Of a stretch of DNA of 64,000 bases, positions 9,564 through 19,329 are shown piece by piece. Within the stretch, counting starts at the first letter, position 1. Every line of letters begins with the position of its first letter. Position numbers and translations under genes: made by a program. This DNA comes from Evansella vedderi (GTDB taxonomy: Bacteria; Bacillota; Bacilli; Bacillales; Salisediminibacteriaceae), in contig NZ_JAUSUG010000014.1 in NCBI RefSeq assembly GCF_030813435.1, positions 1-64,000 on the forward strand. The letters are read 5' to 3'. The notes beneath the pieces were generated by a model that saw nothing but the letters and a program-made list of their open reading frames with translations, made no database searches and was not told where the DNA came from.

Positions 9564-10670
9564 ATGCTTCGAAGAATGATACAATTGTTTATATTATTAG
9601 TTGGTGGAACACTTGGATTTCTCTATTTACCGGATTTAATTACTTTATTAAATCTCGGGGAAGGTATACCAGCTTGGGTGACTAATTCATATGCTGGTGC
9701 TTTTATTGGTGCACTTATATTATTTTTATCTACTTTTTGGCTTGTGGATGATATCGTAGGATTAATCCGTCTAGTAGAGGAAACGTTGGTAAAGGCACCT
9801 GTGGCTGATCTTTTATTTGGAACGATGGGCTTGGGTGTCGGGTTACTTCTAGCCTATTTAATTGGGCTTCCATTGGAAGCTGTAGCTATTCCTGTATTAA
9901 GTACGATATTACCATTGTTTTTAACATTATTATTAGGATATTTAGGATTCCAGGTAGGTTTCAAAAAACGAGACGAACTAATTAACTTAACTCCTTTAGG
10001 GACAAAAGGGAATTTAAAAGATAAGAAACGGGATGGATTTAGTTCAAATAAACAAATGTCTGGTTCCTTAAAGATTTTAGATACTAGTGTAATTATTGAC
10101 GGTCGTATTGCAGATATCTGTCAAACAGGTTTTCTGGAAGGAACATTAATGATCCCGGAATTTGTCTTAGAGGAGCTTCAACATATTGCAGACTCTTCCG
10201 ATGTTTTAAAACGAAATCGAGGCCGTAGAGGCTTAGATATTTTAAATAAAATTCAAAAAGAGCTACCTGTGAATGTGGAAATTTACGAAGGTGACTTTGA
10301 GGATATTCAGGAAGTAGACAGCAAACTTGTGAAGTTAGCTAAGCTGCTTGATGGATATGTGGTAACAAATGACTTCAATTTAAACAAGGTTTGTGATTTA
10401 CAAGGTGTATCCGTATTAAATATAAATGACCTTGCAAATGCAGTGAAACCTGTTGTTTTACCTGGCGAAGAAATGGTGGTTCAGGTTATTAAGGACGGTA
10501 AAGAGCAAAATCAAGGAATTGCCTATCTTGATGATGGAACAATGATTGTAGTAGAAGAAGGCAGAAACTATATCGGTAAGAATATAGAAGTAATTGTTAC
10601 TAGTGTATTGCAAACCTCTGCAGGACGAATGATTTTTGCAAAACCAAAATTATTAGAAAAAGCTCTTTAA
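9564..10670 (+). CDS. yacL: YacL, membrane-anchored PIN/TRAM-domain protein
   Basis: A 368-residue protein with about four N-terminal membrane helices (residues 5-130), a cytosolic PIN nuclease-like domain starting at ILDTSVIIDG (about 170-180), and a C-terminal TRAM segment (about 295-355) expected to bind RNA. PIN domains use clustered acidic residues to cut RNA. The aspartates of DTS and VVTNDFNLN are present, but the substrate is not established. In Bacillus it always sits between disA and ispD. AAAGGAGGTG precedes the ATG. It has its own promoter. Confidence 0.9.
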   Translation: MLRRMIQLFILLVGGTLGFLYLPDLITLLNLGEGIPAWVTNSYAGAFIGALILFLSTFWLVDDIVGLIRLVEETLVKAPVADLLFGTMGLGVGLLLAYLIGLPLEAVAIPVLSTILPLFLTLLLGYLGFQVGFKKRDELINLTPLGTKGNLKDKKRDGFSSNKQMSGSLKILDTSVIIDGRIADICQTGFLEGTLMIPEFVLEELQHIADSSDVLKRNRGRRGLDILNKIQKELPVNVEIYEGDFEDIQEVDSKLVKLAKLLDGYVVTNDFNLNKVCDLQGVSVLNINDLANAVKPVVLPGEEMVVQVIKDGKEQNQGIAYLDDGTMIVVEEGRNYIGKNIEVIVTSVLQTSAGRMIFAKPKLLEKAL

Positions 10671-10752
10671 TAAGAAAACGACAGTTGCCTTAAATTATTT
10701 TCTTTAATAAAAAGAACTTATTGTTTTTATAGGTATAAAAGGAAGAATAAAA

Positions 10753-11448
10753 ATGGAGAAATATACAGTTGTTATCCCTGCAGCGGGGCAAGGGAAACGC
10801 ATGAAAGCAGGGAAGAATAAACAGTTTCTATTAATGAATCAAACCCCCCTCCTCATACACACTCTTCGTGTGTTTGAGGAGGATATTCTTTGTAATTCAA
10901 TAATCCTCGTTTGTAACAAAAAAGAGTTAGACACAATGCATAATTTAATTAGTGATTATCAAATATCCAAAGTAGAAAAAATAGTGCCAGGTGGAAAGGA
11001 ACGGCAGCAAAGTGTTTATGAAGGGATAAAGGCAGTAAAAGGCAACCCGGTTATACTTATTCACGATGGGGCGAGGCCTTTTATTAAAGAAGCCGTTATC
11101 CATGACCTATTAGAAACAGTGGTTTCTAGAGGGTCTGCGATTGTTGCCGTTCCTGTAAAAGATACGGTGAAGCAAGTGAATAATGGAGAAGTAGTGGAAA
11201 CGGTAGACCGTTCTAGCTTGTGGGCTGTTCAAACACCACAGGCTTTTCGTTATGAGACAATCATAAAAGCACATCAAAAAGCAGAAGATGATAACTATTT
11301 AGGAACGGATGATGCTTCTTTAGTTGAATACATAGGGGAAAAAGTTTACATTGTTGAAGGGGATTATGAAAATATTAAAATTACAACACCGGAGGACCTG
11401 TTATTTGGTGAAGCGATTATTTCTAGTCGAAAAGGGGAAAAGAAATGA
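10753..11448 (+). CDS. ispD: IspD, 2-C-methyl-D-erythritol 4-phosphate cytidylyltransferase
   Basis: The third step of the MEP isoprenoid pathway: it joins MEP to CTP. The 231-residue protein opens with the CTP-binding loop [10 protein letters not shown] (8-17) and K23 in KNKQFL. HDGARPF and the dimer-arm region follow. The stop overlaps the start of ispF (ATGA), so the two consecutive pathway enzymes are co-translated. A strong hairpin lies inside the coding sequence at 10849-10881, reported separately. Confidence 0.95.
   Translation: MEKYTVVIPAAGQGKRMKAGKNKQFLLMNQTPLLIHTLRVFEEDILCNSIILVCNKKELDTMHNLISDYQISKVEKIVPGGKERQQSVYEGIKAVKGNPVILIHDGARPFIKEAVIHDLLETVVSRGSAIVAVPVKDTVKQVNNGEVVETVDRSSLWAVQTPQAFRYETIIKAHQKAEDDNYLGTDDASLVEYIGEKVYIVEGDYENIKITTPEDLLFGEAIISSRKGEKK
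10849..10881 (+). other. Strong hairpin inside the ispD coding region
   Basis: CTCCTCATACACAC (10849-10862) and GTGTGTTTGAGGAG (10868-10881) pair over 14 positions with one mismatch and a 5-base loop TCTTC. It covers codons 33-43 of ispD. No T-run follows. Confidence 0.7.
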
Positions 11449-11927
11449 TAAGAATAGGACAAGGCTTTGATGTTCACCAGCTAGTGGAAGGTAGACCGTT
11501 AATTATCGGGGGGATTGTAATCCCATATGAAAAAGGATTGTTAGGACATTCAGACGCAGATGTTCTATTACATACGATAGCTGATGCATGTTTAGGAGCA
11601 GTTGGAGAAGGGGATATTGGAAAACACTTTCCAGATACAGACCCCGCATTTAAAGATGCAGATTCAGCCAAGCTATTATCCCATGTTTGGGGAATCATTA
11701 AAGAAAAAGGCTACAAATTAGGCAATGTGGATTGTACGATTATGGCACAAAGGCCGAAAATGGCTCCACACATTCCTAGTATGAGAACAAGGATAGCGTC
11801 ACTCTTAGAAGGGGACAAATCACAGGTTAACGTGAAGGCAACAACCACTGAAAAACTTGGTTTTACTGGAAGAGAAGAAGGAATTGCTTCAATGGCAGTA
11901 GTTCTACTGGAAAAAATAGACAGTTAA
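11445..11927 (+). CDS. ispF: IspF, 2-C-methyl-D-erythritol 2,4-cyclodiphosphate synthase
   Basis: Converts CDP-ME 2-phosphate to the cyclodiphosphate with loss of CMP in the MEP pathway. It is a trimeric enzyme of 160 residues. The zinc ligands D9, H11 (GFDVH) and H43 are present, as is the [10 protein letters not shown] motif at 34-43. The family ending with [15 protein letters not shown] is intact. It starts four bases inside ispD and has no separate promoter visible. Confidence 0.96.
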   Translation: MIRIGQGFDVHQLVEGRPLIIGGIVIPYEKGLLGHSDADVLLHTIADACLGAVGEGDIGKHFPDTDPAFKDADSAKLLSHVWGIIKEKGYKLGNVDCTIMAQRPKMAPHIPSMRTRIASLLEGDKSQVNVKATTTEKLGFTGREEGIASMAVVLLEKIDS

Positions 11928-12019
11928 GGTGTCGATATCTGTCAACTTACCGGGCGTAAGGATTTAGTGATAAAATATAGCATGTTGAAGATTAACAAAA
12001 GATTGGATGGTGTCATACA

Positions 12020-13477
12020 ATGACTCAACAAGTGCGTGTGAGATTTGCCCCAAGTCCAACAGGACATTTACACATTGGTGGTGCAAGATCTGCTCTTTTT
12101 AATTATTTATTTGCGAGAAACCAAAAGGGAAAATTTATCGTTCGAATTGAAGATACAGACCAAGCCAGGAATGTAGATACGGCAACAGAAAAGCTTTTAG
12201 AAAGCATGAAGTGGTTAGGGCTTGAATGGGATGAAAGCGTCGATGTTGGCGGACCACATGTCCCATATAAGAGCATGGATAGATTAGATATTTATAAGAA
12301 ATATATAAATGAATTATTAGAGCAAGGTCATGCATATTATTGCTATATGACAGAAGAAGAGCTAGAAGTGGAGCGGGAAGAACAGCGATCTCGTGGAGAA
12401 ACGCCAAAATATAGTGGACGTGACCGTGATTTAACAAAGGAACAAAGGGAAGCTTATGAAAAAGAAGGAAGAAAACCTGTAGTACGTTTCCGGGTACCAG
12501 AAAATAAAGAAATTATCGTTGATGATATTGTTCGAGGACAGGTAAGTTTTGATGCAGATGGCATTGGTGACTTTGTTATTGCAAGAAAGGATGGTATTCC
12601 AACTTATAACTTTGCGGTTGTGATTGATGATCATTTAATGGAGATTAGTCATGTAATACGAGGAGAAGAGCATCTATCTAATTCTCCAAGGCAAATTCTT
12701 ATTTACGAAGCATTTGGCTGGGAAGCTCCTCGCTTTGCTCATGCTTCCCTTATTATGAATGAAAACCACAAAAAAATGAGTAAGCGGGATGAAACGATTA
12801 TTCAGTTTGTAGAACAATATCGAGATTTAGGATACTTACCAGAAGCAATTGTAAATTTCATCGCCCTATTAGGATGGTCACCAGGGGGAGAAGAAGAGAT
12901 ACTTTCTAAAGATCAACTGATTGAACAGTTTAGTCTAGAAAGAATAATTAAAGCACCAGCAGTTTTTGATACAAAAAAGTTAGCTTGGATGAACAATCAA
13001 TACATGAAGGAAGCGGATGTTGATCGTGTAGTTGAGCTTGCCCTGCCGCACCTCATTAAGGCAGGAAGGCTTCCAGAGGACCTTGATGGAGAAGAAATGC
13101 AGTGGGCCCATCAGCTTATTGCCCTTCACCAAGAAAAAATGAGTTACGGTGCTGAAATTGTTGAACTCACAGAGTTGTTCTTTAAGGACGATATCGATTA
13201 TAATGAAGAGGCACAAGAGGTCCTAAATGGAGAACAGGTTCCTGAAGTGTTAAAAGCTTTTAAAGAAAAGATTGAAGCTTTGGGAGATTATTCTTCTGAG
13301 TTTATCAAGAAGTCAATTAAAGAAGTGCAAAAGGAAACCGGTCATAAAGGGAAGTTATTGTTTATGCCAATTCGAGTGGCAGCTACCGGTCAAGTTCACG
13401 GACCAGACCTACCACAAACCCTAATGCTACTTGGCAAAGACACAGTTTCTAATCGAATAAGCAAACTGTTAAACTAA
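12020..13477 (+). CDS. gltX: Glutamyl-tRNA synthetase (probably non-discriminating)
   Basis: A class I synthetase of 485 residues. The ATP-binding [11 protein letters not shown] (11-21) carries the HIGH-type motif and KMSKR lies near residue 252. In Bacillus this enzyme charges both tRNA-Glu and tRNA-Gln, and the mischarged Gln form is then corrected by GatCAB. The specificity is inferred from the family, since no glutaminyl-tRNA synthetase is in view. Both tRNA-Glu and tRNA-Gln genes lie at the right end of the window. The ATG at 12020 follows GGATGGTG. A 93-base gap separates it from ispF. Confidence 0.95.
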   Translation: MTQQVRVRFAPSPTGHLHIGGARSALFNYLFARNQKGKFIVRIEDTDQARNVDTATEKLLESMKWLGLEWDESVDVGGPHVPYKSMDRLDIYKKYINELLEQGHAYYCYMTEEELEVEREEQRSRGETPKYSGRDRDLTKEQREAYEKEGRKPVVRFRVPENKEIIVDDIVRGQVSFDADGIGDFVIARKDGIPTYNFAVVIDDHLMEISHVIRGEEHLSNSPRQILIYEAFGWEAPRFAHASLIMNENHKKMSKRDETIIQFVEQYRDLGYLPEAIVNFIALLGWSPGGEEEILSKDQLIEQFSLERIIKAPAVFDTKKLAWMNNQYMKEADVDRVVELALPHLIKAGRLPEDLDGEEMQWAHQLIALHQEKMSYGAEIVELTELFFKDDIDYNEEAQEVLNGEQVPEVLKAFKEKIEALGDYSSEFIKKSIKEVQKETGHKGKLLFMPIRVAATGQVHGPDLPQTLMLLGKDTVSNRISKLLN

Positions 13478-13499
13478 TTTCTAATACCTAATTGAAATT

Positions 13500-13689
13500 G
13501 CACCATGGAGTATGAAAATACAAGCTTTTATTGAAGTTGGTGTGAGCGGAAGCCCACGAGACTCCTGCGGGAAAAGCGAGCCAGGCAAGACCCCACAGGG
13601 CGTAAGCCCGAGGAGGCTTGCGGTTCGCCCGCGGAAAGGGAGTGGGCTGCAGCGAATATCAACACAGTATTTGTATTTTCAGGGTAGAC
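13500..13689 (+). repeat. Dispersed MITE-like repeat, copy 3 (complete)
   Basis: A 190-base GC-rich unit between gltX and the T-box. The left end GCACCATG and right end TATTTTCAGGGTAGAC (13674-13689) are shared with copy 5. GAAAATACAA (13514-13523) and TTGTATTTTC (13671-13680) are a 10-bp terminal inverted repeat. The core (GACTCCTGCGGGAAAAGC, CCCGAGGAGGCTT, CCCGCGGAAAG) is a near palindrome of a type very common between genes in Bacillaceae. The open frame across it has no ribosome site and is not a gene. Confidence 0.8.
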
Positions 13690-13699
13690 AGACAATAAT
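13671..13699 (+). promoter_or_regulatory. Possible promoter of the cysE T-box, built on the repeat end
   Basis: TTGTAT (13671-13676) lies in the right terminal repeat of the mobile-like element. AATAAT (13694-13699) follows after 17 bases. Transcription would begin near 13706, just where the T-box structure starts. No better promoter is visible between gltX and the T-box. Confidence 0.45.
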
Positions 13700-13714
13700 T
13701 AAAATAAATAGTAT

Positions 13715-13963
13715 TAAAACGACGATGAGGAGAAGTAAGTTTCGTTGATCCTTAATAAGAGAGAGCTGCCACTGGCTGAAAGCAGCTTAAGGGGAAACAT
13801 TCTGAAATGCACCTCTGAGTCCTTTGTTAAACACCATTTGGCAAGTAAACAAAGGCGGTGAGAACCGTTATATCGTAAAAGTGGAGCGATAATGATCGCT
13901 CAAACAGAGTGGAACCACGCGTAAGCGTCTCTGTGTCTCAACGACACAGAGACGCTTTTTTTG
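13715..13963 (+). promoter_or_regulatory. T-box riboswitch, cysteine-specific
   Basis: A tRNA-sensing leader ahead of cysE-cysS. The conserved T-box sequence AGAGTGGAACCACGCG lies at 13906-13921. It is followed by a 14-bp terminator stem (13924-13937 with 13943-13956) and a T-run. In the Stem I specifier region GAAATGCACC, the codon TGC reads as cysteine, in agreement with the genes downstream. Uncharged tRNA-Cys would stabilise the antiterminator and allow transcription. The left boundary is approximate. Confidence 0.93.
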
Positions 13964-13984
13964 TATAGGAGCGGTTTACCGCTC

Positions 13985-14022
13985 CGACGCGCGAAGCGTC
14001 CGCCTGTAACGGATTCGAGTGA
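13985..14022 (+). repeat. End fragment of the dispersed repeat (copy 4)
   Basis: GCGAAGCGTCCGCCTGTAAC (13987-14006), continuing as GGATTCGAG, matches the reverse complement of the left end of copy 5 (22586-22612) almost base for base. Only this end remains. It lies between the T-box terminator and the cysE start, inside the transcribed leader. Confidence 0.75.
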
Positions 14023-14095
14023 CAACCTTATCTAATCAAAAGAGTACAATGTGTTTAGAAAACAGCCATTTTTATTAGAAAGGAGGTCGAAATAT

Positions 14096-14746
14096 ATGTT
14101 TCGCACCTTAAAGAACGATATTGACGTCGTACTAGAACGGGACCCAGCAGCACGTAGTCGAATAGAAGTATTCATTAACTACTCAGGGGTACATGCAATA
14201 TGGAATCACCGGTTAGCACATTGGCTATGGAAAAAACGTTTTTATTTTATTGCTAGATTCATTTCTCAGGTTAGTCGTTTTCTTACAGGGATAGAAATTC
14301 ACCCTGGAGCTAAAATTGGTCAACGTTTATTTATTGATCATGGCATGGGAGTAGTTATTGGTGAAACCTGTGAAATTGGTGATAATGTCACTATATTTCA
14401 AGGTGTAACCCTCGGAGGAACGGGTAAAGAAAAGGGAAAAAGACATCCAACAATAGAGGATAATGTCCTCATCGCAACTGGGGCAAAGGTGTTAGGCTCT
14501 ATGCGTATAGGGAAAAATTCGCGAATTGGTGCAGGAGCGGTTGTACTAAAAGAGGTGCCGCCAAATTCAACGGTTGTAGGAATTCCCGGTCGGGTCGTTA
14601 TTCAAGATGGGATAAAAGTTAATCAGGACCTAGATCATATTAACTTACCTGATCCTGTTTCTGACAAGTTCCGGGAGCTAGAGGAAGAGATACTTCGCTT
14701 AAAAAAGGAAATTAACGAATTGAAAAAAGAAAAAATTGGTAAGTAA
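14096..14746 (+). CDS. cysE: Serine O-acetyltransferase
   Basis: First step of cysteine synthesis: acetyl-CoA plus serine gives O-acetylserine. Of the 216 residues, the N-terminal 60 are helical and the rest form the left-handed beta-helix of hexapeptide repeats ([35 protein letters not shown]). The catalytic D81/H82 in IDHG and H117 are present. The start is the ATG at 14096 after AAAGGAGG. An upstream in-frame GTG at 14051 lacks a site. Control is by the Cys T-box, together with cysS, so both supply and charging of cysteine respond to uncharged tRNA-Cys. Confidence 0.95.
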   Translation: MFRTLKNDIDVVLERDPAARSRIEVFINYSGVHAIWNHRLAHWLWKKRFYFIARFISQVSRFLTGIEIHPGAKIGQRLFIDHGMGVVIGETCEIGDNVTIFQGVTLGGTGKEKGKRHPTIEDNVLIATGAKVLGSMRIGKNSRIGAGAVVLKEVPPNSTVVGIPGRVVIQDGIKVNQDLDHINLPDPVSDKFRELEEEILRLKKEINELKKEKIGK

Positions 14747-14772
14747 GTTACGTTGAAGGAGTGAAAGAAATA

Positions 14773-16188
14773 ATGTCTATACAGGTTTATAACACGTTAA
14801 ATAGGAAACTGGAACCCTTTAAATCAATAGAAGAAGGAAAAGTCAAGATGTATGTGTGTGGGCCTACCGTGTATAACTATATTCATATTGGCAATGCACG
14901 TCCGGCTGTAGTTTTTGATATGGTCCGTCGTTATTTACAATACAGAGGATACGAGGTTACTTACGTATCCAATTTTACAGATGTAGACGACAAAATCATT
15001 AAAGCAGCTGAGGAAATGGGGGAAGATGTTCTAACGATCGCCGAGCGTTTTATCGAAGCCTATCATGAGGATACAGAAGCTCTTGGAGTCCAAAAGGCGG
15101 ATGTTCATCCGAGGGTAACGGAAACAATGCCAGAAATTATTTCCTTTATTGGACGGTTGGTGGATAAGGGCTATGCCTACGAATCAGAAGGAGATGTCTA
15201 TTTCCGAACAAGAAAATTCGATGAATACGGGAAACTTTCCCAACAGTCCATCGAAGATCTTCAATTAGGTACAAGAATACAGGTTGGTGAAAAGAAAGAA
15301 GATCCATTAGATTTTGTTCTATGGAAAAGTGCAAAGCCTGGAGAAATATATTGGGAAAGTCCTTGGGGAAATGGAAGACCAGGCTGGCATATAGAATGCT
15401 CAGCCATGGTGAAAAAGTATCTGGGAGACACAATAGATATTCATGCTGGGGGGCAGGACCTATCCTTTCCACATCATGAAAACGAAATTGCTCAATCAGA
15501 AGCTCTAAATGAAAAACCAATGGCTAATTATTGGCTTCATAATGGATATATCAATATTGATAACGAAAAAATGTCCAAATCGTTAGGGAACTTTATTCTT
15601 GTACATGATATTATTAAGAAGTTTGACCCAGAGGTAGTTCGCTTCTTTATTGTTAATGCCCATTATCGCAGCCCAATCAATTTTAGTGATGAACAATTAA
15701 CAAGTGCGAAAAACGGTTTAGAGAGGATAAAAACAACGTACTCGAATTTACAACATCGATTAAAGGAAACGGTGGATTTAGGGAAAGATAAAGAGAAATG
15801 GTTAAATGAAATTGAAAAACACCATGATCAGTTTATAAAAGAAATGGACGATGATTTTAACAGCGCCAATGCTGTAGCTTCCATGTTCGAATTAATCAAA
15901 ATGGGAAATCTATATTTAAGAGAGGACCATACAAACAAAGAGGTACTAGAACAGTTCCTAAAAAGATTGGATGATATGTCCTTCGTCCTAGGAATGGAAT
16001 TAGGGGAAGAGGAGACACTCCTTGATGAAGAGATTGAGTCCCTCATTCAAGAGCGTATCAATGCCAGAAAAAATCGTGATTTTGCCCGTGCAGATGAAAT
16101 TAGAGATCAGCTTAAGGAAAAAGATATTATCCTTGAAGATACACCGCAGGGTACTCGTTGGAAGAGGTGTAACGGTCGTGAAGCTTGA
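14773..16188 (+). CDS. cysS: Cysteinyl-tRNA synthetase
   Basis: A class I synthetase of 471 residues. [16 protein letters not shown] (29-44) contains the zinc cysteine C29 and the HIGH-like HIGN. The other zinc ligands fall in HIECSAM and FPHHENE, and KMSKS lies near 268-272. The ATG at 14773 matches relatives; the GTG at 14761 overlaps the AAGGAG site itself. The last residues (after GTRWKR) run about six residues beyond those of B. subtilis and overlap the start of mrnC by 11 bases. Confidence 0.95.
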   Translation: MSIQVYNTLNRKLEPFKSIEEGKVKMYVCGPTVYNYIHIGNARPAVVFDMVRRYLQYRGYEVTYVSNFTDVDDKIIKAAEEMGEDVLTIAERFIEAYHEDTEALGVQKADVHPRVTETMPEIISFIGRLVDKGYAYESEGDVYFRTRKFDEYGKLSQQSIEDLQLGTRIQVGEKKEDPLDFVLWKSAKPGEIYWESPWGNGRPGWHIECSAMVKKYLGDTIDIHAGGQDLSFPHHENEIAQSEALNEKPMANYWLHNGYINIDNEKMSKSLGNFILVHDIIKKFDPEVVRFFIVNAHYRSPINFSDEQLTSAKNGLERIKTTYSNLQHRLKETVDLGKDKEKWLNEIEKHHDQFIKEMDDDFNSANAVASMFELIKMGNLYLREDHTNKEVLEQFLKRLDDMSFVLGMELGEEETLLDEEIESLIQERINARKNRDFARADEIRDQLKEKDIILEDTPQGTRWKRCNGREA

Positions 16189-16609
16189 CCAAGTCATTAA
16201 CGAACCTGAACAACTAAATGCTTTAGCGTTAGCCTATATGGGAGATGCGGTACTGGAAACGTATGTCCGGTATCGCTTAATCTCCAAAGGGAAAGTACGT
16301 CCGAATAAGCTCCATAGGGAAGCAACAAACTATGTTTCTGCAAAAGCACAGGCAAAGGTTCTTCGAGAATTTTTTGAGAAGGATATTTTATCGAAGGAGG
16401 AAACAGCTGTTGCCCTTAGGGGTAGAAATGCAAAGTCTGGAACCATTCCAAAAAATACCGATCATGCCACCTATCGTTATAGTACAGCCTTTGAAGCCCT
16501 TATAGGGTATCTTTATTTAACTGGAAACGAAGGACGACTCGATGAATTAATTGGACAGGCCTTTGAAATTATTGAAAGAAAGGAGGGGGAAAATGGGTCA
16601 GGAGCTTGA
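16178..16609 (+). CDS. mrnC: Mini-ribonuclease III
   Basis: A 143-residue RNase III catalytic domain without the RNA-binding domain. In Bacillus it trims both ends of 23S rRNA precursors and is stimulated by ribosomal protein L3, whose gene rplC is in this window. [19 protein letters not shown] (from about residue 16) holds the acidic D23 and E27. [13 protein letters not shown] and [16 protein letters not shown] complete the family signature. The start is the GTG at 16178, which gives the usual length and the usual N-terminus. It overlaps cysS at the front and rlmB at the back. Confidence 0.92.
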   Translation: MKLDQVINEPEQLNALALAYMGDAVLETYVRYRLISKGKVRPNKLHREATNYVSAKAQAKVLREFFEKDILSKEETAVALRGRNAKSGTIPKNTDHATYRYSTAFEALIGYLYLTGNEGRLDELIGQAFEIIERKEGENGSGA

Positions 16610-17348
16610 GTTTATTGTTGGAAAAAACCCTGTAATAGAAGCCTTAAAAGGAAGTCGTCCCATTAATAAAATTTGGATTGCAGAAGGCTCTCAAAAGGGA
16701 CAAATGACAAATGTGATGAAATCAGCTAAAGAAAAACAGGTAAATGTCCAAATCGTTCCTAGAAAAAAGCTGGATCAATTAGTTCAAAATGAACAGCACC
16801 AAGGAATTGTTGCCCAAGTAGCTGCTTATGAATACCAGGATATGTCTGTCTTGTTTGAACGGGCAGCATCCCGTGACGAGGCGCCTTTCTTTCTCCTATT
16901 AGACGAGTTAGAAGATCCTCATAACCTAGGCTCTATACTAAGAACAGCCGATGCTGTAGGAGCACATGGTGTCATCGTACCAAAGCGCCGTTCTGTTGGT
17001 TTGACATATACCGTTGCAAAGGCATCAACAGGGGCATTGGAACATGTGCCAGTTACAAGGGTAACGAATCTTGCTCGCACAATGGATGAATTAAAAAAAC
17101 AAGGATTATGGTTTGTAGGTACTGATGCGAAGGGAGAACAGGATTACCGAGAGGTTGATCTTGATATGCCGGTTGTCCTTGTCATAGGAAGTGAAGGAAG
17201 GGGAATAAGCAGACTTGTAAAGGAAAAGTGCGACTTTCTCGTCCGTATCCCGCTAGCGGGACAAGTGACTTCCTTAAATGCGTCTGTAGCAGCAAGCTTA
17301 TTAATGTATGAAGTCTACCGCAGAAGACATCCACAAGGGATGAAGTAA
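16593..17348 (+). CDS. rlmB: RlmB-type 23S rRNA ribose methyltransferase
   Basis: A 251-residue SPOUT enzyme that transfers methyl from SAM to a ribose 2'-O of large-subunit rRNA (G2251 in E. coli numbering; B. subtilis yacO). The N-terminal 75 residues form the L30e-like substrate-binding domain. The trefoil-knot motifs are GSEGRG and [15 protein letters not shown] near the C-terminus, with [19 protein letters not shown] in the middle. The start ATG follows AAAGGAGGGGG and lies 17 bases inside mrnC. Confidence 0.93.
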   Translation: MGQELEFIVGKNPVIEALKGSRPINKIWIAEGSQKGQMTNVMKSAKEKQVNVQIVPRKKLDQLVQNEQHQGIVAQVAAYEYQDMSVLFERAASRDEAPFFLLLDELEDPHNLGSILRTADAVGAHGVIVPKRRSVGLTYTVAKASTGALEHVPVTRVTNLARTMDELKKQGLWFVGTDAKGEQDYREVDLDMPVVLVIGSEGRGISRLVKEKCDFLVRIPLAGQVTSLNASVAASLLMYEVYRRRHPQGMK

Positions 17349-17349
17349 A

Positions 17350-17862
17350 ATGAGGCGCGTTTTATTAGTGGATGGCTATAACATGATCGGTGACTGGCCA
17401 GAACTTAAAGCACTGCAGATGAAGGATTTGGAAAACGCTAGGGACGTATTGATAGAAAAAATGGCGGAATATCAAGCCTTTACTGGTATGGAAGTAATAA
17501 TTATTTTTGATGCACACATGGTACCCGGTTTAGGGAAAAAATATAAAAATTACCGATTAAGTATTATTTACACTAGGGAGAAAGAAACGGCAGATGAGAG
17601 GATAGAAAAGCTTGTTAAGGAATTAAAGCGTGTTGATACGCAAATATATGTAGCAACGTCAGATTTTGTAGAGCAACGAGTTATTTTTGCGAGTGGTGCA
17701 TTTCGGAAATCAGCAAGGGAATTAAGAAATGAAGTATTATCCATAGAAAAAGGAATTGAAAAAGAAGTAAGTAAAACGAGAGAGAAAAAAGTGAAAACAA
17801 AATTGCCTATTACAGACGAAATGGCTGAATTATTTGAAAAATGGCGTCGAGGAAAAGGATGA
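17350..17862 (+). CDS. rae1: Rae1 (YacP), ribosome-associated NYN endoribonuclease
   Basis: A 170-residue PIN/NYN-fold protein. B. subtilis Rae1 enters the ribosomal A site and cuts mRNA in a translation-dependent way. The LLVDGYNMIG opening (5-14) carries the catalytic Asp and Asn of the family. Further acidic residues occur at FDAH and near YVATSDFVEQ. A lysine-rich tail follows. It begins one base after the rlmB stop and ends the cysE-rae1 transcription unit before the sigH promoter. Confidence 0.9.
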   Translation: MRRVLLVDGYNMIGDWPELKALQMKDLENARDVLIEKMAEYQAFTGMEVIIIFDAHMVPGLGKKYKNYRLSIIYTREKETADERIEKLVKELKRVDTQIYVATSDFVEQRVIFASGAFRKSARELRNEVLSIEKGIEKEVSKTREKKVKTKLPITDEMAELFEKWRRGKG

Positions 17863-17867
17863 TAACC

Positions 17868-17897
17868 TTGACGTTTTTCATTTTTTTCCTGTATACT
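17868..17897 (+). promoter_or_regulatory. Sigma-A promoter of sigH
   Basis: TTGACG (17868-17873), an 18-base T-rich spacer and TATACT (17892-17897). It begins only six bases after the rae1 stop. The T-rich stretch between the boxes is the kind of DNA bound by AbrB, which represses sigH in B. subtilis; that link is inference. Confidence 0.75.
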
Positions 17898-17998
17898 ATT
17901 GCTATATTTAGACAATTCTATTTTGTTTAAAAAGATATTTTTTTGGATACTTTGTCCATTCTTTTTAAACGAAAAAAGCTAGGGTCGGGGGGATCACG

Positions 17999-18652
17999 GT
18001 GGCTTTAAATCTCATCGAGAGTGGACTGAATGCCAAATATGATGGAATAGAAGATGAAAGCCTCGTTGAATACGTACGCGAAGGGGATAGCTCTGCCCTT
18101 GAGTACTTAATTAATAAGTATAAAAATTTTGTTCGTGCAAAAGCAAGATCCTACTTTTTAATTGGTGCTGATCATGAAGATATTGTACAAGAAGGAATGA
18201 TCGGCTTATATAAGGCCATTCGTGATTTTAAAGGGGACAAGCTGTCATCGTTCAAAGCGTTTGCAGAGCTTTGTATTACAAGACAAATAATAACAGCAAT
18301 CAAAACAGCGACCAGACAAAAGCACATTCCTTTAAATTCCTATGTATCATTAGATAAACCAATATATGATGAGGAATCAGATCGCACCTTGCTTGATGTC
18401 ATTGTTGCTTCTAAAGTGAGTGATCCAGAAGAGCTATTAATCAATCAAGAAGAATTCGATGACATTGAAGTTAAAATGGGAGAAATATTGAGTGACTTAG
18501 AACGGAAGGTATTAATGCTATATCTAGACGGAAGAAGTTACCAAGAAATTTCTGCAGACTTAAATCGACATGTGAAATCTATCGATAATGCACTTCAACG
18601 AGTGAAACGAAAGCTTGAGAGATATGTTGAATTAAAAGGGGTTAAGCTGTAA
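17999..18652 (+). CDS. sigH: RNA polymerase sigma-H factor
   Basis: A 217-residue sigma-70 family factor for the transition to stationary phase, competence and early sporulation. Region 2 is in YKNFVRAKARSYFL and DHEDIVQEGMIGLYKAIRDF; region 4 carries DGRSYQEISADLNRHVKSIDNALQ, the -35-binding helix-turn-helix. The start is GTG after a GGGGGGA site. The N-terminus differs from B. subtilis, as is usual for the first 20 residues. It has its own promoter and a terminator immediately after the stop. Confidence 0.96.
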   Translation: MALNLIESGLNAKYDGIEDESLVEYVREGDSSALEYLINKYKNFVRAKARSYFLIGADHEDIVQEGMIGLYKAIRDFKGDKLSSFKAFAELCITRQIITAIKTATRQKHIPLNSYVSLDKPIYDEESDRTLLDVIVASKVSDPEELLINQEEFDDIEVKMGEILSDLERKVLMLYLDGRSYQEISADLNRHVKSIDNALQRVKRKLERYVELKGVKL

Positions 18653-18677
18653 AACAGGGAATTTCCCTGTTTTATTT
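18651..18677 (+). terminator. Terminator of sigH
   Basis: A 10-bp stem (18651-18660 with 18664-18673), a 3-base loop and a T-rich tail. The stem starts inside the last codon. Confidence 0.8.
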
Positions 18678-18747
18678 TATCTTAATACAGTAATTTTTGG
18701 TTATGAAATTTTAAAAAATAGTCCACAATGATAGGGGCCAGTAGTCA

Positions 18748-18776
18748 TTGACACATATAGAACCCTGTGATAAGTT
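18748..18776 (+). promoter_or_regulatory. Possible promoter for rpmG-secE-nusG
   Basis: A perfect -35 box TTGACA (18748-18753), 17 bases, then a weak -10 TAAGTT (18771-18776). Confidence 0.45.
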
Positions 18777-18823
18777 TTAAAAGTATGTATGATTAGATGT
18801 AGGGTGAAAAAGGAGTATGGGTA

Positions 18824-18973
18824 ATGCCGCAAAAAGTAGTACTTGCATGTGATGTGTGTAAGTCGCGAAATTATACGACGAGCAAAACGGAGCAAAATCG
18901 GACAATCCGACTTCAAATAAATAAATATTGTAAAACCTGCGGAAAGCATACAACGCATGTGGAAACGAAATAA
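18824..18973 (+). CDS. rpmG: Ribosomal protein L33, zinc-ribbon type
   Basis: A 49-residue large-subunit protein encoded just before secE, as in other Bacillus (the rpmGB position). Two CxxC pairs, in ACDVC and YCKTC, show the zinc-binding paralogue rather than the zinc-free form that is induced in zinc starvation. AAAGGAG stands 10 bases before the ATG. Its small size makes it easy to miss. Confidence 0.93.
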   Translation: MPQKVVLACDVCKSRNYTTSKTEQNRTIRLQINKYCKTCGKHTTHVETK

Positions 18974-19090
18974 ATCTATTTAAATAATAGGCTCTGTCAA
19001 TCGTAGTTGTTAATCTTTAAACGATTCTTCAAACACAACATTAAACGATAACAGTGCAAGAAAAAATGCAGGGCAATGGAGGTGGCTATA

Positions 19091-19285
19091 ATGGCTAATG
19101 CTGTTAAAAATACTACTAAGTTCTTAAAAGATGTATCAACAGAAATGAAGCGTGTAAGCTGGCCAAAACGCAAGGAATTGGTAAGATACACAATTGTGGT
19201 TATTGCAACTGTCGCGTTTATTGCTGTATTTTTTGCAATCGTTGATTCTGGAATTTCTGCATTAATTCGCGGGATTTTAAACTAA
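19091..19285 (+). CDS. secE: SecE, preprotein translocase subunit
   Basis: A 64-residue single-span membrane protein that clamps SecY in the SecYEG channel. An amphipathic surface helix with FLKDVSTEMKRVSWPKRKEL (about 12-31) precedes the membrane helix (about 35-58). SecE families in Bacillus keep only this minimal form. ATG at 19091 is preceded by GGAGGTGGC; an upstream in-frame ATG at 19076 overlaps this site. It is followed after 44 bases by nusG. Confidence 0.95.
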   Translation: MANAVKNTTKFLKDVSTEMKRVSWPKRKELVRYTIVVIATVAFIAVFFAIVDSGISALIRGILN

Positions 19286-19329
19286 ACATTGAGTAAAAAA
19301 GGATTCACTAGAGGAGGGAACGGACAAAC

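Noticed and set aside
13512-13748. Open frame between gltX and the T-box
   Set aside because: It lies over the GC-rich repeat and runs into the T-box; no ribosome site and no recognisable product.
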